Source: Penicillus capitatus (Eukaryota; Chlorophyta). Taken from it: DNA of 64,000 nucleotides. Positions 21,906-33,935 of this stretch are shown here, piece by piece (the first letter of the stretch is position 1; the number at the start of each line of letters is the position of its first letter). Below the pieces are notes generated by a model, which was given only the letters and a program-made list of their open reading frames with translations, was not told where the DNA came from and ran no database searches. Position numbers and translations under genes: made by a program. The stretch spans positions 434,001 to 498,000 of the forward strand of contig OZ287709.1 in the NCBI GenBank assembly GCA_965649825.1. Reading direction: 5' to 3'.

Positions 21906-24764
21906 TCACTTGGCATCTGCCGTTTGATCGTAGCTCTTCCGCTCGTCGACTTCTTCAAAACGAAAAACGCCACTCTGTACGTCGACTCCCGCCACGACGA
22001 GGCGCAGTTTGTCGCCCGGTTTGATGGGACGGTCGATGCGCATCGTGCATTCCAGTCCCAAATCATCCACCAAGACAGACGCCATACCTCCTGATTGCTT
22101 CGACCAGAAAAGCATGGTCGCGTTCCATATCGAGTCCTTTTGATGCTCCTTCAAGTAATAGGCCAACCAGTAATTCACGCAGCCGTCTGCTGCTTTGGCA
22201 CGCATTCTGGATATCTGAGTGGTCAGAACGAGAAGACTCTCGAGGTCGGTAGAAACAAGGGGCGGATTCGCATTCCGAAGATGGGCCTTTATTTGGAGAT
22301 GGGCCAAAAAATCCGAGTAACGTCGAATGGGTGATGTGACTTGCACGTAGACATCCACACCTGCACGATATGTGCTCATGGAAAATGGTCCCATCATCGG
22401 AGAGAGCGCATACCTAGACTGGCGTGGGGATCGGCTTGGGTCGAGGAAGTAGTTCCGCGTGTCATTCGGGAACGCAGCGCAGCTGCACGGCAGGGACCCA
22501 TTGGCAATTTGTTCAGTTCGGTTGGCTTGGGCAGAATGGCACGCGCTTGACTGCGGTAAGGCAGAGCCAAGGAATGCCGAACACCTGGAACACAGAAAAG
22601 AGTGATGTCATGGCATCGTATGATGTGACGGCTGGTACCAAGTTTTCCGGCGACCTCTCCTGCCAGGATCATGAACTCTTGTATCATGCTTCGGGAGCCT
22701 GAAGAGTGATCTCGTCTGGCAATCATCACCTCGGGATCTTCGTCTTCGTCGTCGTCTTCGTCGTCGTCGTCTTCTTTCATTTTGGACATATTGACCTTGA
22801 CCCTGCATTCTGGCAGATCAATTTCGACAGCCCCTTTCTTCTTTCGCCATGCTTTTCTGCACAGATGCCTCTTTCGAGATGCATAGACTTCGTTAAGCTG
22901 CGATGCACCTGAGATTGCTGATCTCCATAAGGGTGACAAGATCTTCATCCGTTTTTTCCTCGATGACGACATCGGCTTTGTCGTAGGAGTAACTAAAGGA
23001 TGGACAGATGATCGAAGGAACGACATCGTACTGCTGAATGCCGCCTTCCTGGTTCAATATGACACCGAAACTTAGTGCACAGCGCTGCGTCTGTTTTTTC
23101 AGACTGAAACATCCCTCTGCCACTTTCCAAGGAAACACAGGAACGGTGCCCGTCGGGATGTAGAGAGAAACGACGCGCCTTCGAGCTTCTGTGTCCAAAA
23201 CAGAATCGAGATCGACCCATCGCGTCGGATCTGACACGTGGATCCAGACTCTAAAAAGACACTGATAAGCGACCAATCAGAAAGGCTGATGTGTCTGTCT
23301 GACTTGCGCTGTCCGTTTGGAAGAGACTCAACGCCAATGGCATCGTCGATCTCTCTCGTTCCAAGTTCATCGATGCTGAACACTTTCAGATGTGTCAAGT
23401 CACGACGGATCTCGGCATCCCGATCCGGAATCTGTCCCGAAGCTGCCTCCTGAACCCACAGAGATGTGGGAGGTCTATGATACGCACACACGTACCTCTG
23501 CAGCGGCAACGACGTTCTCCGGGAAGTCTATCTGAATCCCAGCCCTCAGCAAGGCAATGGGCTCGTGTCTGTCCAGAACTTTGAGCGATTCCAGCAACCG
23601 AACGGCGCCGTTCGGTGTTAACGATAGACCACAGATTCTCAGCGACTCCATCGCCAACGTCCTCTTGGCCAAGGTCGGCCCTTCTGACAGGGCAAACTCC
23701 TTTAAAGCCTTAATGCGTTCTTGGTGCTCTCCTGCATGCATCATCACACATCTACGCTCTTGCTACCCTGTACTCACCTTCTGTCCAATATACCCCTTCT
23801 GGTCGCTGTTTCCGTTTCTTCTCCAGTACTTCAGAAATGGCTTTCTTGAACGCCAGTTGTGCTTCCTGCGATTCGAATCTTCTATCTTCGCTCTGTCGCA
23901 GCATTTGGACTTCGCCTGGCGACATTCTAAAGTATAGTGGCGGATTTCGACTGATCTACAAACATCCTTTCCGTGGACAACAGACATGCCATGCCAAACC
24001 ACCACCTGCCGGAAGTATCGCCTGTCCGTTTTCAGTAGCGCGTAGGTCGTGTAGAGTCCCATCGGGCTGTCATCTTTCAACAAAAGGTTTGCCATTTCTG
24101 CCAATGTCAATGGCCGACTGGTCGTATTCATCGTCTGCCATGTCACTTCCACGCATCCAGCATTTACTCCTTTGGCATTTTCCACGAAGAACGTAATATC
24201 TTTATAGGTGTAGTGTGACCCAGGCAACACAAGAGAGATGTCTTGGCCCCGGACATGATGGGTGTCACCGTCCTGCACCATTCCTTAGCAGTCGTTTTGC
24301 AAGAGACATCAACGGACACCTGTTCGCAAACGATCCATTTCTGTTGATACTGTCCCTTTATGACGCCCAGCACAAGATCACGGTGTTTTCGAAATTCGAT
24401 GAGGTTTCCAGCCGTGAGTTTCTGACCTTCGGGCATATGCCGTACGGTGTCGCGAAAAACGTTAAACTCGACGTGCGATCGATCGGTTGAACAGGAGCGT
24501 AAACATCCAGACGGCTCTCGATGCCAGACCCTCTGGCAAGAGCGCACGATGGCCAAGGAGCGCTGTCGCATTTGTAACGATGATGTGACGGCTCACACTC
24601 ATCGATGGAACAACGTGAGCAGCATACTTCACATGCGCGGCCTTTGCCGATTGTGAACGTCCGTCTGTGGCATACGTGCGGAATTGCGTTGTGCCAATGG
24701 CGTCCTCTTCTCTCTCCTTTGTTGTACCACCTCCCGAAGAGCAAAAACTAAGGACGGCGTGCAT
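21906..24764 (-). CDS. RNase II/R family exoribonuclease (RNB domain)
   Basis: 3'-5' hydrolytic exoribonuclease. The RNB signature is spread over several exons: SIDELGTREIDDAIGVE (metal-binding acidic cluster), IWIHVSDPTRWVD, and the C-terminal VQVTSPIRRYSDFLAHLQIK that families of RNase II, R and DIS3 share. Before it lie about 400 residues with a winged-helix-like region (PLTLAEMANLLLKDD) and an N-terminal MPEGQKLTAGNLIEFRKH segment. The N-terminus at 24764 is Ser/Arg/Thr-rich and lacks acidic clusters, which fits an organelle presequence like that of plant chloroplast/mitochondrial RNR1. A D/E-rich run (22740-22785) sits inside the domain. Many introns are needed; one ends near 22580 with ATCACTCTTTTCTGTG. 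Family is certain, compartment inferred. Confidence 0.88.
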
Positions 24765-24848
24765 TAACGGCGAACTGCGGTATGAGTAAAGTATAACAAC
24801 CGTTTTTCTGATGGACGTTTCTCCGACAGCGAGGCACTCAACCTATTG

Positions 24849-27527
24849 ATGCCAGAAGAGACTTGTTGCCCAGGCCCTATCGGTGAGATTATCAGAGGAC
24901 ATGCTTCTTGCGACAAGGTATGCTCATTTGTGTGAAAAAGAGTGAGAGACATCGCAATTCTGCTAGAAGATTCCTTCACTGGACTACATCTATTACGATG
25001 ACCATCAGAATCGAGTGGTTCTGTATCTAGCTGGGGCAACCAAACCGTTGTCCGGAATGGAGTTTTTGTTGCAATGGGTCGATCGCATTTTCTTCTATCA
25101 TCGACAGAATCCGTCAGAACGCGACGTCAGACGCGCTCATGTTCTCAAATCCTTATTGGAAGAAGGATACGAGATCGACTTCTCGGTCCATAACACCAAG
25201 TCACCAGCCGCCACATGTCTGTCACTCGATGACCCAGAGCGGTGCGCTGTAGGCAACAAGGCGTCATTTACTTCTGTGTAGATTCCAATTCTGTCAACGT
25301 CTTGAAAGTGATCTTGAGGGCGGTATGCTCCGAGGGCTTTCCCAGTAATAAAAAACCGAATCTGAAATTAACAGATGATCATCAGTGTCTACCGATAAGA
25401 CATGCACTGAATGGTCGACGGTTTGAGTGTATCAGATTGTTGGTCGCGGCTGGGGCTTTACAAGGCCAACTGCAGCCTTTTTTTCATATTCTGTCCCAAG
25501 CTGCAACATCCATGGCTCCGGGACCTTCTGTTCAACCCTCTCTCTTTGAAGCGTTTCTCAGTAATGTCGCCGATCCGCTCAAGAGAAAGGAACAGAAGAT
25601 GAAGAGCTTTGAGAATGAGTTGATGCTGACAGAGGCTTTTGAAGAAGTGCCCCGAGCAGAGGTATTGGAGAATCAAGATGCTGTATGCGCTGTCCTGTTG
25701 TCGGCGATCGATGCTCTTGTTCAGCAAGCATCTCTTGATCCTTCCTCTGCTCTGACACTCCTCTCCGAGAACGATTATCATTTCCCAGCTGCCTTGGATG
25801 CAGCCTTGAAAAACCCACCAGCTCTACAGACAGAACCGTCTGTCCCAGACGCACCTATTTCGTGTATTGTATGCTTTGAAGAGATCACGGATCCAGCACA
25901 GCTATCCATCCGGATGCCATGTCATCATGTCACTTGCAATGACTGCTGGAAAGGTGAGCATCATCACCGATATGGCATTCTCGTATAAGAGGGAGCCCTT
26001 CATGATTAGGTGTTCTGAATGCACGTATTCATGATGGGGATGCTCATGAGACAATCTGTCCGTGGCCAGATTGCCGTTGCTATTTCCCCTTGACACATCT
26101 CTCTCTGATTTTTCCTCCTTCTCGTGTCACACAATTTACAAAACAACTTGCTCGGCGCTATGTTGCTCTGAATAAAAATCTCAAACAATGTCCTCGACAA
26201 GACTGTCCGCATGTACTGTGCCTCTCTGATCGATCCCTTGTGGATCCCAGAACGCCCGACTCCGTGCAATGCACTTGTGGATATGCCTTCTGCTGGTGTT
26301 GTCTGCAGGAGAGCCATGAGCCTGCCTTGTGTCAGCAGGTATATATCATCGGCCATACATTCTGCTGTATCGGCTGTGATCATGGGTGCTGGATTAGGCA
26401 GAAGAGTGGCGAAATGCGTTGGTGGTGTTTCAGAGTGAGAAGAGCTCAACAGACTGGGTGAAGTCTGAGACCGTCCCCTGTCCCCGCTGCCATTCGCCCA
26501 TCGAGCGGAACGGGGGATGCAATCACATGAGCTGTACCGTCTGCAGACAACAGTTCTGTTATCAGTGCGGTCGAAAATGGCGAGGCCATTTCGATCACTA
26601 CACCTGTCTGTCCACTCGAGCATCTATAAACGAAAAGTACGTGCCTGTTATGCACGAGTCATTGGCGATGAGAGTGGAGCGTCCTGTATAGGGTGGAGTC
26701 TGCCGTGCGTCTATGGTCTGTGCTGGAAGGCATTTTTGGAAGACTAAAGCAGTCAACAAATGTGGCATCTTATGAATGGCACTTGCGACAATACTTGACA
26801 CACGATTTGGATGTGGATCACGTTTCGTCTGTGGCCCATTACATGACCAATCTCTTGAGAGAAACGCTGCCCACGGAGGAGCTTCGTAAACGGGACGGCG
26901 ATTATCAGAGGATTCCGGTGGATATTGGATATCTGCAGCAGGCTCTGGACGTTCTCATTTCATCTAAACGTGTTTTGAAGAATTCATATATCTTAGCTTT
27001 TAACTTAAGAAGAGGCAGTAGCCGCAGAAAGTAAAGCAGCCCCCACCGCCTTCCTTCCCTGCCGTGCCTGATCTGCTGTGCCGCTGCAGGTTTTTATCAA
27101 AGCTTCAGGAGCAACTAGAAAACTCCATAAGCAAACTGATGGCTCTTTTTGCTATGATTCCCGGCTTCAGAGAGGTCACAGCAAAACGTCACATCATTGA
27201 CAGACATGTTCGATGTGTGCCTGTGCAGATACCAAAGAATGTGGTGGTCGGTACTGAGGGATTCGAGTTCACTTCAAACGGTAAGGGATCGATCGATGCA
27301 TGGTCGATCGGATCTGATGTTTGTTTGTTTGTTCAGATTCTGTATTTGAAGAGCAGTTTATGTACTGTCATGCTCTTCACACCCGCCGCTCACAAGTCCA
27401 CGTGACCTGCAGCATTGTCTCCCGTATGCGAGATGACATCCTGCGAGCGTCACGTATCGGATTGACCCGACACTCCAGACCGTATGAACAGAAGATTCCA
27501 AACGGCGTTAGTCCAACACACCTGTAA
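24849..27527 (+). CDS. RBR E3 ubiquitin ligase, Ariadne type
   Basis: Transfers ubiquitin through a RING1-IBR-RING2 relay. In order: an N-terminal region of two ankyrin-like units (ALNGRRFECIRLLVAAGA), RING1 (CIVCFEEITDPAQ…MPCHHVTCNDCW), IBR (CPRQDCPHVL… CTCGYAFCWCC), RING2 (PCPRCHSPIERNGGCNHMSC) with the catalytic Cys expected in this last motif, then a helical Ariadne-type tail (SKRVLKNSYILAFNL, LEQLENSISKLM). Introns include 24918-24966, with TGTGAAAAAGAGTGAGAGAC, and several others of 40-60 nt. The 5' end is uncertain: 24849 is the first in-frame ATG, but an upstream exon is likely because the frame is open to about 24830. Confidence 0.88.
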
Positions 27528-27613
27528 TGTGAGCTACGTAGGCAACGTCCCATCATGACGTTTGTGCAAGAGGCGCGTGTCAAAAATGTCATTCGTCCAA
27601 ACCGCGCTCGTCG

Positions 27614-28573
27614 GTGATGATTCGCTGTGCCGTGGCTGAACGTTATGACGCGCCGATCTTTCGGTTCGGCCTTGTCAGCGACATACAGTATGCCGATTTC
27701 GACGACGGCCATTCCGCCGTAGGCAAACGTCGCTATTACCGAGCCGCTTTGCCGTCTTTGGAACGTGCTGTTTCCGAATGGAATGCAGAGTCCGTTGATT
27801 TCGCGATTCAGTGCGGAGACATCGTTGACGGCGTGAACCGAACCAACAAACAGAGTACTGTTGCTCTTCAGCGTATCCTCGGCTGTCTCGACCGTCTCAA
27901 CGTCGAGTGCAAACATGTCTTGGGCAATCACTGCACATGTCAGTTCCAACGAAAAGACCTGCTGAAGAAGTTGCATTATGGGGGAGATGATTTGGGTTAT
28001 TATTCATTTGAACCAACGGGGCAATGGAGACTGGTGGTGCTGGACACATCCGACATTTCACTCTATGCTTGGCCAAAGGATCATCCGCATCACCATACTG
28101 CTCTGGAGATTATGAAGAGGGAGAATCCGAACGACGTTTGGTGCAATCCCAGTTTACTGAAAGGAAAGCAGCGTCGGTTTTGTTCGTACAATGGCGCTGT
28201 TGGTAACGTGCAGCTGAAATGGTTAGAATCTGAACTGGAAGCTGCTGCGAAGCTCGATCAGAATGTTCTTATTTTTACGCACATCCCGATCGAACCACAA
28301 GGCGTCACTCCTGGCGGCATCCTCTGGAATTTCGAAGAGGTGCAGACAGTCCTGCGACGCCATGCTTCCCGTGTGCGTGCCGTTTTCTCTGGGCACGTTC
28401 ACCAGTGGGTCCATTCCCAGGATCGATCTGGGATTCAGTACATTACTCTGCCAGGTGTGATCGAGATGCCTCCGGGAACCGAGAGCCACGGCATCGTCGA
28501 CGTGCATGACGCGTCATTGGTGATTCGAGGTTTCGCGAGACCAGAGCCTCTCGTTCTCAGATGGTCATCTTAG
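27614..28573 (+). CDS. Mn-dependent ADP-ribose/CDP-alcohol diphosphatase-like
   Basis: Calcineurin-like metallophosphoesterase of the ADPRibase-Mn type, which cleaves ADP-ribose and CDP-alcohols. Metal-binding blocks are visible: GLVSDIQYAD (D-x-H variant DIQ, typical of this family), CGDIVDG, LGNHC, FTHIPI and the GHVHQW motif near the C-terminus. The product is about 320 residues, the usual length, from one exon without introns, which is unusual in this window. No signal or transit peptide is evident, so a cytosolic place is likely. It begins about 90 bp after the RBR ligase gene in the same direction. Confidence 0.88.
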   Translation: MMIRCAVAERYDAPIFRFGLVSDIQYADFDDGHSAVGKRRYYRAALPSLERAVSEWNAESVDFAIQCGDIVDGVNRTNKQSTVALQRILGCLDRLNVECKHVLGNHCTCQFQRKDLLKKLHYGGDDLGYYSFEPTGQWRLVVLDTSDISLYAWPKDHPHHHTALEIMKRENPNDVWCNPSLLKGKQRRFCSYNGAVGNVQLKWLESELEAAAKLDQNVLIFTHIPIEPQGVTPGGILWNFEEVQTVLRRHASRVRAVFSGHVHQWVHSQDRSGIQYITLPGVIEMPPGTESHGIVDVHDASLVIRGFARPEPLVLRWSS

Positions 28574-28745
28574 GCGACAACGATGTAATCATCACGTGTC
28601 GTCTTAGACCTTTCAGGGTGCCTTCTCGTGTACTGACAGTCCACGGTCGGTCGCTGCGTCTACAGTGTTGTCGCAAAGCTTTCTTTCTTGTTTACCTTTT
28701 TTTCGCTGGACTCTTTTGGAAACGCAGTCATTGACCGGCTCTCCT

Positions 28746-30129
28746 ATGGAAGCTACGTCTGGTGACACGCCCTCCCTTTGCCCTTACCAAAGCTTAACGA
28801 CACCGACAGTTGTGCATCATGCTCCAATACAGCGCACGCACAAGGAGGAGGTTCACCAACGCCGCCTGTTGTGCACGTTGACGTTGGAATGGTTATAGGA
28901 TGTCTTATTCGTCCACGAAGAGAATGGGTATCGCTTGTTCGGTGTGAGCGACGGACACCAAGGGGTAAACTGCGCCGCCTTTGTTGAGCAGCATTTCTGG
29001 TCAACGCTCAGACCGCTTCTTCCCATTCTTTCGCCCGAAGGGAGCGATGACGGTGCGGTTTGTTGATGCTCGTCAGGGCTTCAACTGACAGACGGACCGC
29101 ATGCCATGTAGACACGTTTCACATCCGAAAAGAGATTCTCGAGGCGATGGTCGAGGCGTTCCGCCGTGTTGATGCCAATTGGTACAAAGAAAGAATGTAC
29201 TCCGGTGCGTCGCCGTGTGCCATGGAAATGGATTTGAGAGTGAGAGGTTCTTAGGTGCGACGTTGACCATTGCGCTGTTGACAGGACGTCTCTTAACCGT
29301 GGCCAACGTCGGAGACAGTCTGGCCTATATACATGATGGCGAACGCTTTTTCCCAATAACGAAGAGCCATCGACTCGATGATAATCCGCATGAGCAGCAA
29401 CGGCTAAGGAGAGCAGGAGTGACCATTGCTCCACTCTGTTCCACAATGAACGGCCCGGCACAGAGAGACACGATGGGATATGGCCCACTGCGGGTTTGGC
29501 CAGGAGGACTGGCTGTTTCGCGTTCCATTGGTGATGCAGATGTGTCGAAGCATGTCTGGAGCCTTCCACATCTCCATCAGATGCTGTTGCCGACCCCAGG
29601 AGCACGACTGATCCTGGCATCTGATGGTCTTTGGGATTGCCTCTCCATAAAGACAGTCAAAAAAATGGTCAAGAAAAAGTCGATCTATAAATGCGCTGGA
29701 GAACTAGCGGAGCGTGTGGGGCGCGCTCACAGTGGACAGCTCAGCGATGACGTCACGATCGTTGTTGTTGATGTACTAAAAGCCGAAGAAGGCGAAAGTG
29801 GCCACAGAGATTTCAAATATGTGCTCCAAGATGCTGAAAGGCAGAGACAAAGCAATGGCCATGCAAGGGTGGGCAAGTTTTTTAAATCGCGGAGCATACG
29901 TTTGTCGAAGTCGTCTAAGAATCAGGCACCGGACGCCTTTCTTGCCGCCATGGATGGTTTGACCTTCGTGCCTGAGCATCTCATGGAGAGAAACATCGAG
30001 ACATCCGTGTCTCCCATTGACACATCGGTCGCTCCTATGCACAGAGACTACACCGTCAGTGACAAGTGGCTTGCGCATGGCAGTATCTACCGTCCACACT
30101 CTTCCGACGAGGAAGAGGGGCAGGAGTAA
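28746..30129 (+). CDS. PP2C-type protein phosphatase
   Basis: Metal-dependent Ser/Thr phosphatase. Motifs in order: FGVSDGHQG (metal-binding Asp, with Gln replacing the usual Gly/His), LTVANVGDSLAYI, GGLAVSRSIGD, LILASDGLWDCLS and SDDVTIVVVDV, so all metal-liganding aspartates are kept. Three introns restore the frame: 28851-28898, 29053-29111 and 29205-29254; the last contains GAGAGTGAGAGG. The C-terminal 110 residues after the catalytic domain are basic, then Ser/Asp-rich, and end SSDEEEGQE; they are not part of the fold and may be regulatory. The start at 28746 (MEATSGDTPS) is the first in-frame ATG after a stop. Confidence 0.9.
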
Positions 30130-30352
30130 AGAACACAATTCAACGTGGGCGGGAGGGACACCGGATCACACACAGCATCTGTTGACAATGACGTGCAGAA
30201 CTCACGTTTCATCTGTCTTTTGCATCGTACTTCATAGTTAACGTCACTTGTCTGTTCAAGCAAGTTGGGGATCAAGCTTCGTGTGTTCTGCTGCCATTGC
30301 TTAAACGTCTTGTCACGATGCGGTCAGTCCGTCGCGTCCTTTTTGGCGAGAC

Positions 30353-31694
30353 ATGTCGCGCGATCGATTCTATACTGGTTGCGTCGTATTCGTCGGCAAC
30401 TTACCCGGTACGCCATCATTCACCGACCTCTGACCGGACGTCACGTCTGCCTCGGCAGGAGACATCACAGAAGACGAACTCGAAGACGTACTGCGTCGGG
30501 TAACGTCACCTGACCCGTCTATTCCGTTTCCTTCACCTTTCTTGTCAGTTCGGTCGGATACACCGCATTCAGCTTAAGACACCGCCACGTCCTCCTGCCT
30601 TCGCTTTTGTCGAATTCGAAGAGCCGCGGTGCGCCTCGACGCGACGGCCCATCATCGAAGGGTGAAGCTGAGGTGAACGGTGTGGTGTAGTGCGGCAGAC
30701 GAAGCAGCGCGCAAAGGAGACGTTGAGTTTCGTGGGACGACGTTGCGCATTGAGTTGGCTCGAGGAGGAGGTCCGCCTTCGATGTCATCTTATCCGCGCG
30801 GAGCTGGACGCAACACGCGTTCGCCTTATCGCGTCCTCGTTAGGGGACTGCCGCCATCCGCCAGTTGGCAGGATGTCAAAGTAAAAGACGCACGAAACGG
30901 TGTCAATCGTACGTTGCGCGATGGTCGTCGCCTTTTTACTTGGGGTCTTTCTCGCGGTAGGCTTTGGACGGTTGTGTGTGTCTTGCTGTTTTGTGTTGCG
31001 TGGCTTTGCTGTTGTATGATGATGATGCTGACAGGTAGATCTGCAGCCTCAACAGAACATGCATCACTTCATTTCTCTCTACTCTCACTCTTTTGACACT
31101 CAAAGTGTGACATGCTTCAGGATCATTTCAGAAAAGTGGTGGACCCGACCTTTGCTAAAGTGTACAGTGAGAGAGATCGACTGTATGGAGTTGTGGAGTT
31201 TGAATCGTACGAAGATTTGAAGTATGCCATTCGCAAACTTGACGATACAGAATTCAAGAACCGATACGATCGAGCATATATCCGTGTTGTCGATGACAGT
31301 GAACGCTCGCCCAGCAGCTCAGAATCGAGATCTCGTTCCCGCAGCCGCTCCAGGTAAAGGCATTGCACGCACGCGTGAGGGTTATCTGACTGACGAACGT
31401 TTTTGGTGCGACAGATCGCATGGCCGCGGTCGTCGTCGATCGTATTCTTACTCGGATTCGCGATCCAGGTCACGTTCCCGTTCGCGCTCAGAATCGCGAT
31501 CCCGTTCGAGATCAAGATCGAAATCGAGATCGTACTCCGATGGAAGCGATCGCCGTTCCCATTCGCGATCGGCCTCGCCTCGACGGGATCCACAACGTTC
31601 GGGCAGCCCACGTCAAGACGCGACAGAAAACGCCAAAGAACAAAGAAGTCGTCGTAGCAGCGAAGAAAGAAGAGACAGATCGCCTTCGAAATGA
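30353..31694 (+). CDS. SR splicing factor, SRSF1/SF2-like
   Basis: Nuclear pre-mRNA splicing factor. RRM1 has VVFVGNLPGD and FAFVEFEEPR; RRM2 is the SRSF1-type pseudo-RRM with the invariant SWQDVKDH heptad; the C-terminus is an RS domain of alternating SR/RS dipeptides, interrupted by a SPRRDPQRSG-like stretch. Introns: 30408-30458, 30500-30548, 30629-30690, 30881-31120 and 31354-31414. The fourth is 240 nt, about five times the local norm, and sits just after SWQDVK. That place and length recall regulated introns and poison exons in SR genes elsewhere, but that is inference. The gene ends 67 bp before the end of the convergent hydrolase gene. Confidence 0.95.
30881..31120 (+). other. Unusually long (240 nt) SR-gene intron
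   Basis: It contains internal GT and AG dinucleotides that could allow alternative splicing, and near its 3' end the cores CTCTCACTCTTTT and AAAGTGTGAC in opposite orientation. Confidence 0.8.
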
Positions 31695-31761
31695 AAACCG
31701 TGGCCTGAGGAGACCGACCCTCTCTCTAGTTCTGTTGTGGATGATGGGTGTTATCTCACCG

Positions 31762-33227
31762 TCAGATGTTTCGTAAGCTGGGAACAACGAGTTTTAACAG
31801 ACCTTCTGGATTATCTGCATGCACCCAATGACCTGCATTCTCTAACACATGCACCTTTGCCCTTTCCTATAAGCCCATCCATCCCTCATACAGCATCTTA
31901 GTGATGAGGCATGTGCCTGTGTGTGCTCGACAGCGGAGTGGAGTTCGTATATGAGCTCAGGATTCCAACGCTCAGATTTTTCTGCTCGGACGATGTGAAT
32001 GGACGTCCCTTCGGGTGGATCTTTGATAATATCCCAGCAGCAGCTCTTTCTGAAGAAGATTGCCCGAATGTCCGCATGGAGGTAGGGGACATGATGGTGG
32101 CTGACTTGTAAGAGGCGTACATCTCTGCAGCGCCTTCGACATTGAACATCCAGCTCATGGGACCGTTGGGATGACCCTCTAAGTTACTTCCCAGCCAATG
32201 TGCCACTTTCAGACTGAAGCCCATTTCGGAGCGTATGTGTTTGTAGAGCCATTTCCTGGAAGGAATGGGCAGCGGAATGGACTAAAGAGGCCATTCAGGT
32301 ATACTCCATTCAAAAAGGCTGGGCCATACTTGAATCATTTGAATGATCCTGTCGACTTCCTGGTTGACTGGAAGGTAAGAAGGAACGCGCCCCAACTGCG
32401 AATCCAACACCCAGACCTGCCCTCGATCAGCCACCTCTTAGAAACAGATATTTGCGTTTTCGAGCGTGCACTTGTTTCGGTAGCTTCTGCGCAGCTTCAC
32501 GTTCCCCTTGTAGTAAACGCAAGTATTCCAGGGCGACTTTGCCACCTAGTGAATGTCCTGCAACGAATACAGGCCATCCCCTACATCCTTCACACATTCT
32601 TATACACTCCAATGCGGACATGCGACGTTTTTCTCTGTTTGCACAGATCGATGAGATCTTGTGCTGCCGCTTGGATGTCATGTGGCGGTTCAAAGATATC
32701 CAGAGCGGCAGAGGCACCATGGTTGCGTAAATCCACCAACATCAACTCCCATTCCCTACACATCGCCAACTCCATCAGACAGACAGTCCTGTGAATGGTC
32801 TGCATGTCAAGCTTACCTTCCACTGATAACAGCAGCCTGGTTTGCCAGACTTTTGGACAGAGACCGCCTACGCAATGTGATGACAGTTTTAAGGCCGTTA
32901 TCAATTACCAGTTTCGTCCAGCCCCGAGTAAACCGTGAATGACGATCCCTCGCTGTGGCTCCTCCTGCATGGACGGCCATGTGATGAATGGCTGAGGTTT
33001 ACTGACCAGACAGTCGAGGATGTGGCATTAGGTGATGGCGCTTTCACTTGCTCGTAGGCCAAGGCACTTCGCCAACGGCATGAGAGACCCGAAATCGACG
33101 ATACGAAGCGCGAACGAATCATGGATGCATCTGTCACATCAGATGGAGCGGCGTCTACTTTAGGAAGACCGATTGAACATAGTGATGATGCATGCATGCG
33201 TCCATCTTGATAGGACGGAACAAACAA
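31762..33227 (-). CDS. Alpha/beta hydrolase, ABHD11-like
   Basis: Serine hydrolase of the mitochondrial ABHD11/Imo32 group. Nine exons give one frame: oxyanion strand IVIHGLLGAGRNW, then LVDLRNHGAS, the nucleophile elbow VAGHSLGGKVAL, a cap region, IHIVRAEKSERWNPE with the acid, and the catalytic His in VLENAGHWVHADNP. The N-terminal 55 residues are rich in Ser and Arg and fit a presequence. Introns are 44-65 nt and all GT-AG; one long enough to matter joins ELHSA to ERAKVHVL. Length, about 300 residues, is normal. It converges with the SR factor gene. Confidence 0.9.
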
Positions 33228-33528
33228 TACGAGTGCTGCACATTGAGCGCTTATCTCAAGCGAAGTTTTTTGCTTCTGTGAACCCCAGAGATCAAATCGT
33301 CTGAGGGATCACGAACAGAATTCAGCGAGCGGAATATACCAAAAAAACAAGGGTACTCAGATCGATTATGAGCTTCAACTGTTCCCAACCATCCTCAGCA
33401 CATCCACAATGTTCAACGTAAAATTACATAAAATCAACAGTACCCCTCTTGTGTCCTCCTCGGCGTGCCATGCACGGAGGTTAGGACATAAGGAAAATAG
33501 GATCTTCGTACAGAGAGAGAATCCAAAA

Positions 33529-33858
33529 CTAATGTCTGGCTATAAACGACTGAGTTAATGCGGACGCGGTTGAAGCGGATGTTGCCTTCGAGGCTTCATT
33601 CTGGCGCAATTCTTGGCGCTTTTTATAGACCAGATTCGAAATCTGGAGCACGTCTGGGTAATAAGGAAACGATTCGACAAAGACGCGAGCCGTCTGCAGA
33701 TCTTCCAGGACGAGCTGAAAGAAAGAAGCAATAAAGTCAGTGTGGTACTGGCCATCTGTCAAGCACGTTTCTCGTAATTCCTCGAAGATTTCACGGACGC
33801 CTGCACCAGAGCGACAACTCACTAGATTACTCTTGAAAATATCATCCTTTGTCATCAC
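33529..33858 (-). CDS. Small ORF, unknown, downstream of bZIP
   Basis: MTKDDIFKSNL… runs 109 codons to a stop at 33529, with a helical segment (FFQLVLEDLQTARVFVESF) and an Ala/Ser/Thr tail. It could be a separate small gene or a last exon of the bZIP gene just upstream on the same strand. I do not recognise it. Confidence 0.35.
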   Translation of the reverse strand: MMTKDDIFKSNLVSCRSGAGVREIFEELRETCLTDGQYHTDFIASFFQLVLEDLQTARVFVESFPYYPDVLQISNLVYKKRQELRQNEASKATSASTASALTQSFIARH

Positions 33859-33935
33859 AAACGACTAAACACACCAAAACAATACGATGATTAAAAAACA
33901 GATCGTGATGGCAGAGGAGACGTGCTTGAAGGCGG

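Noticed and set aside
22730-22790. Microsatellite of GTC/CTT triplets
   Set aside because: It encodes the acidic run in the exoribonuclease and needs no separate explanation.
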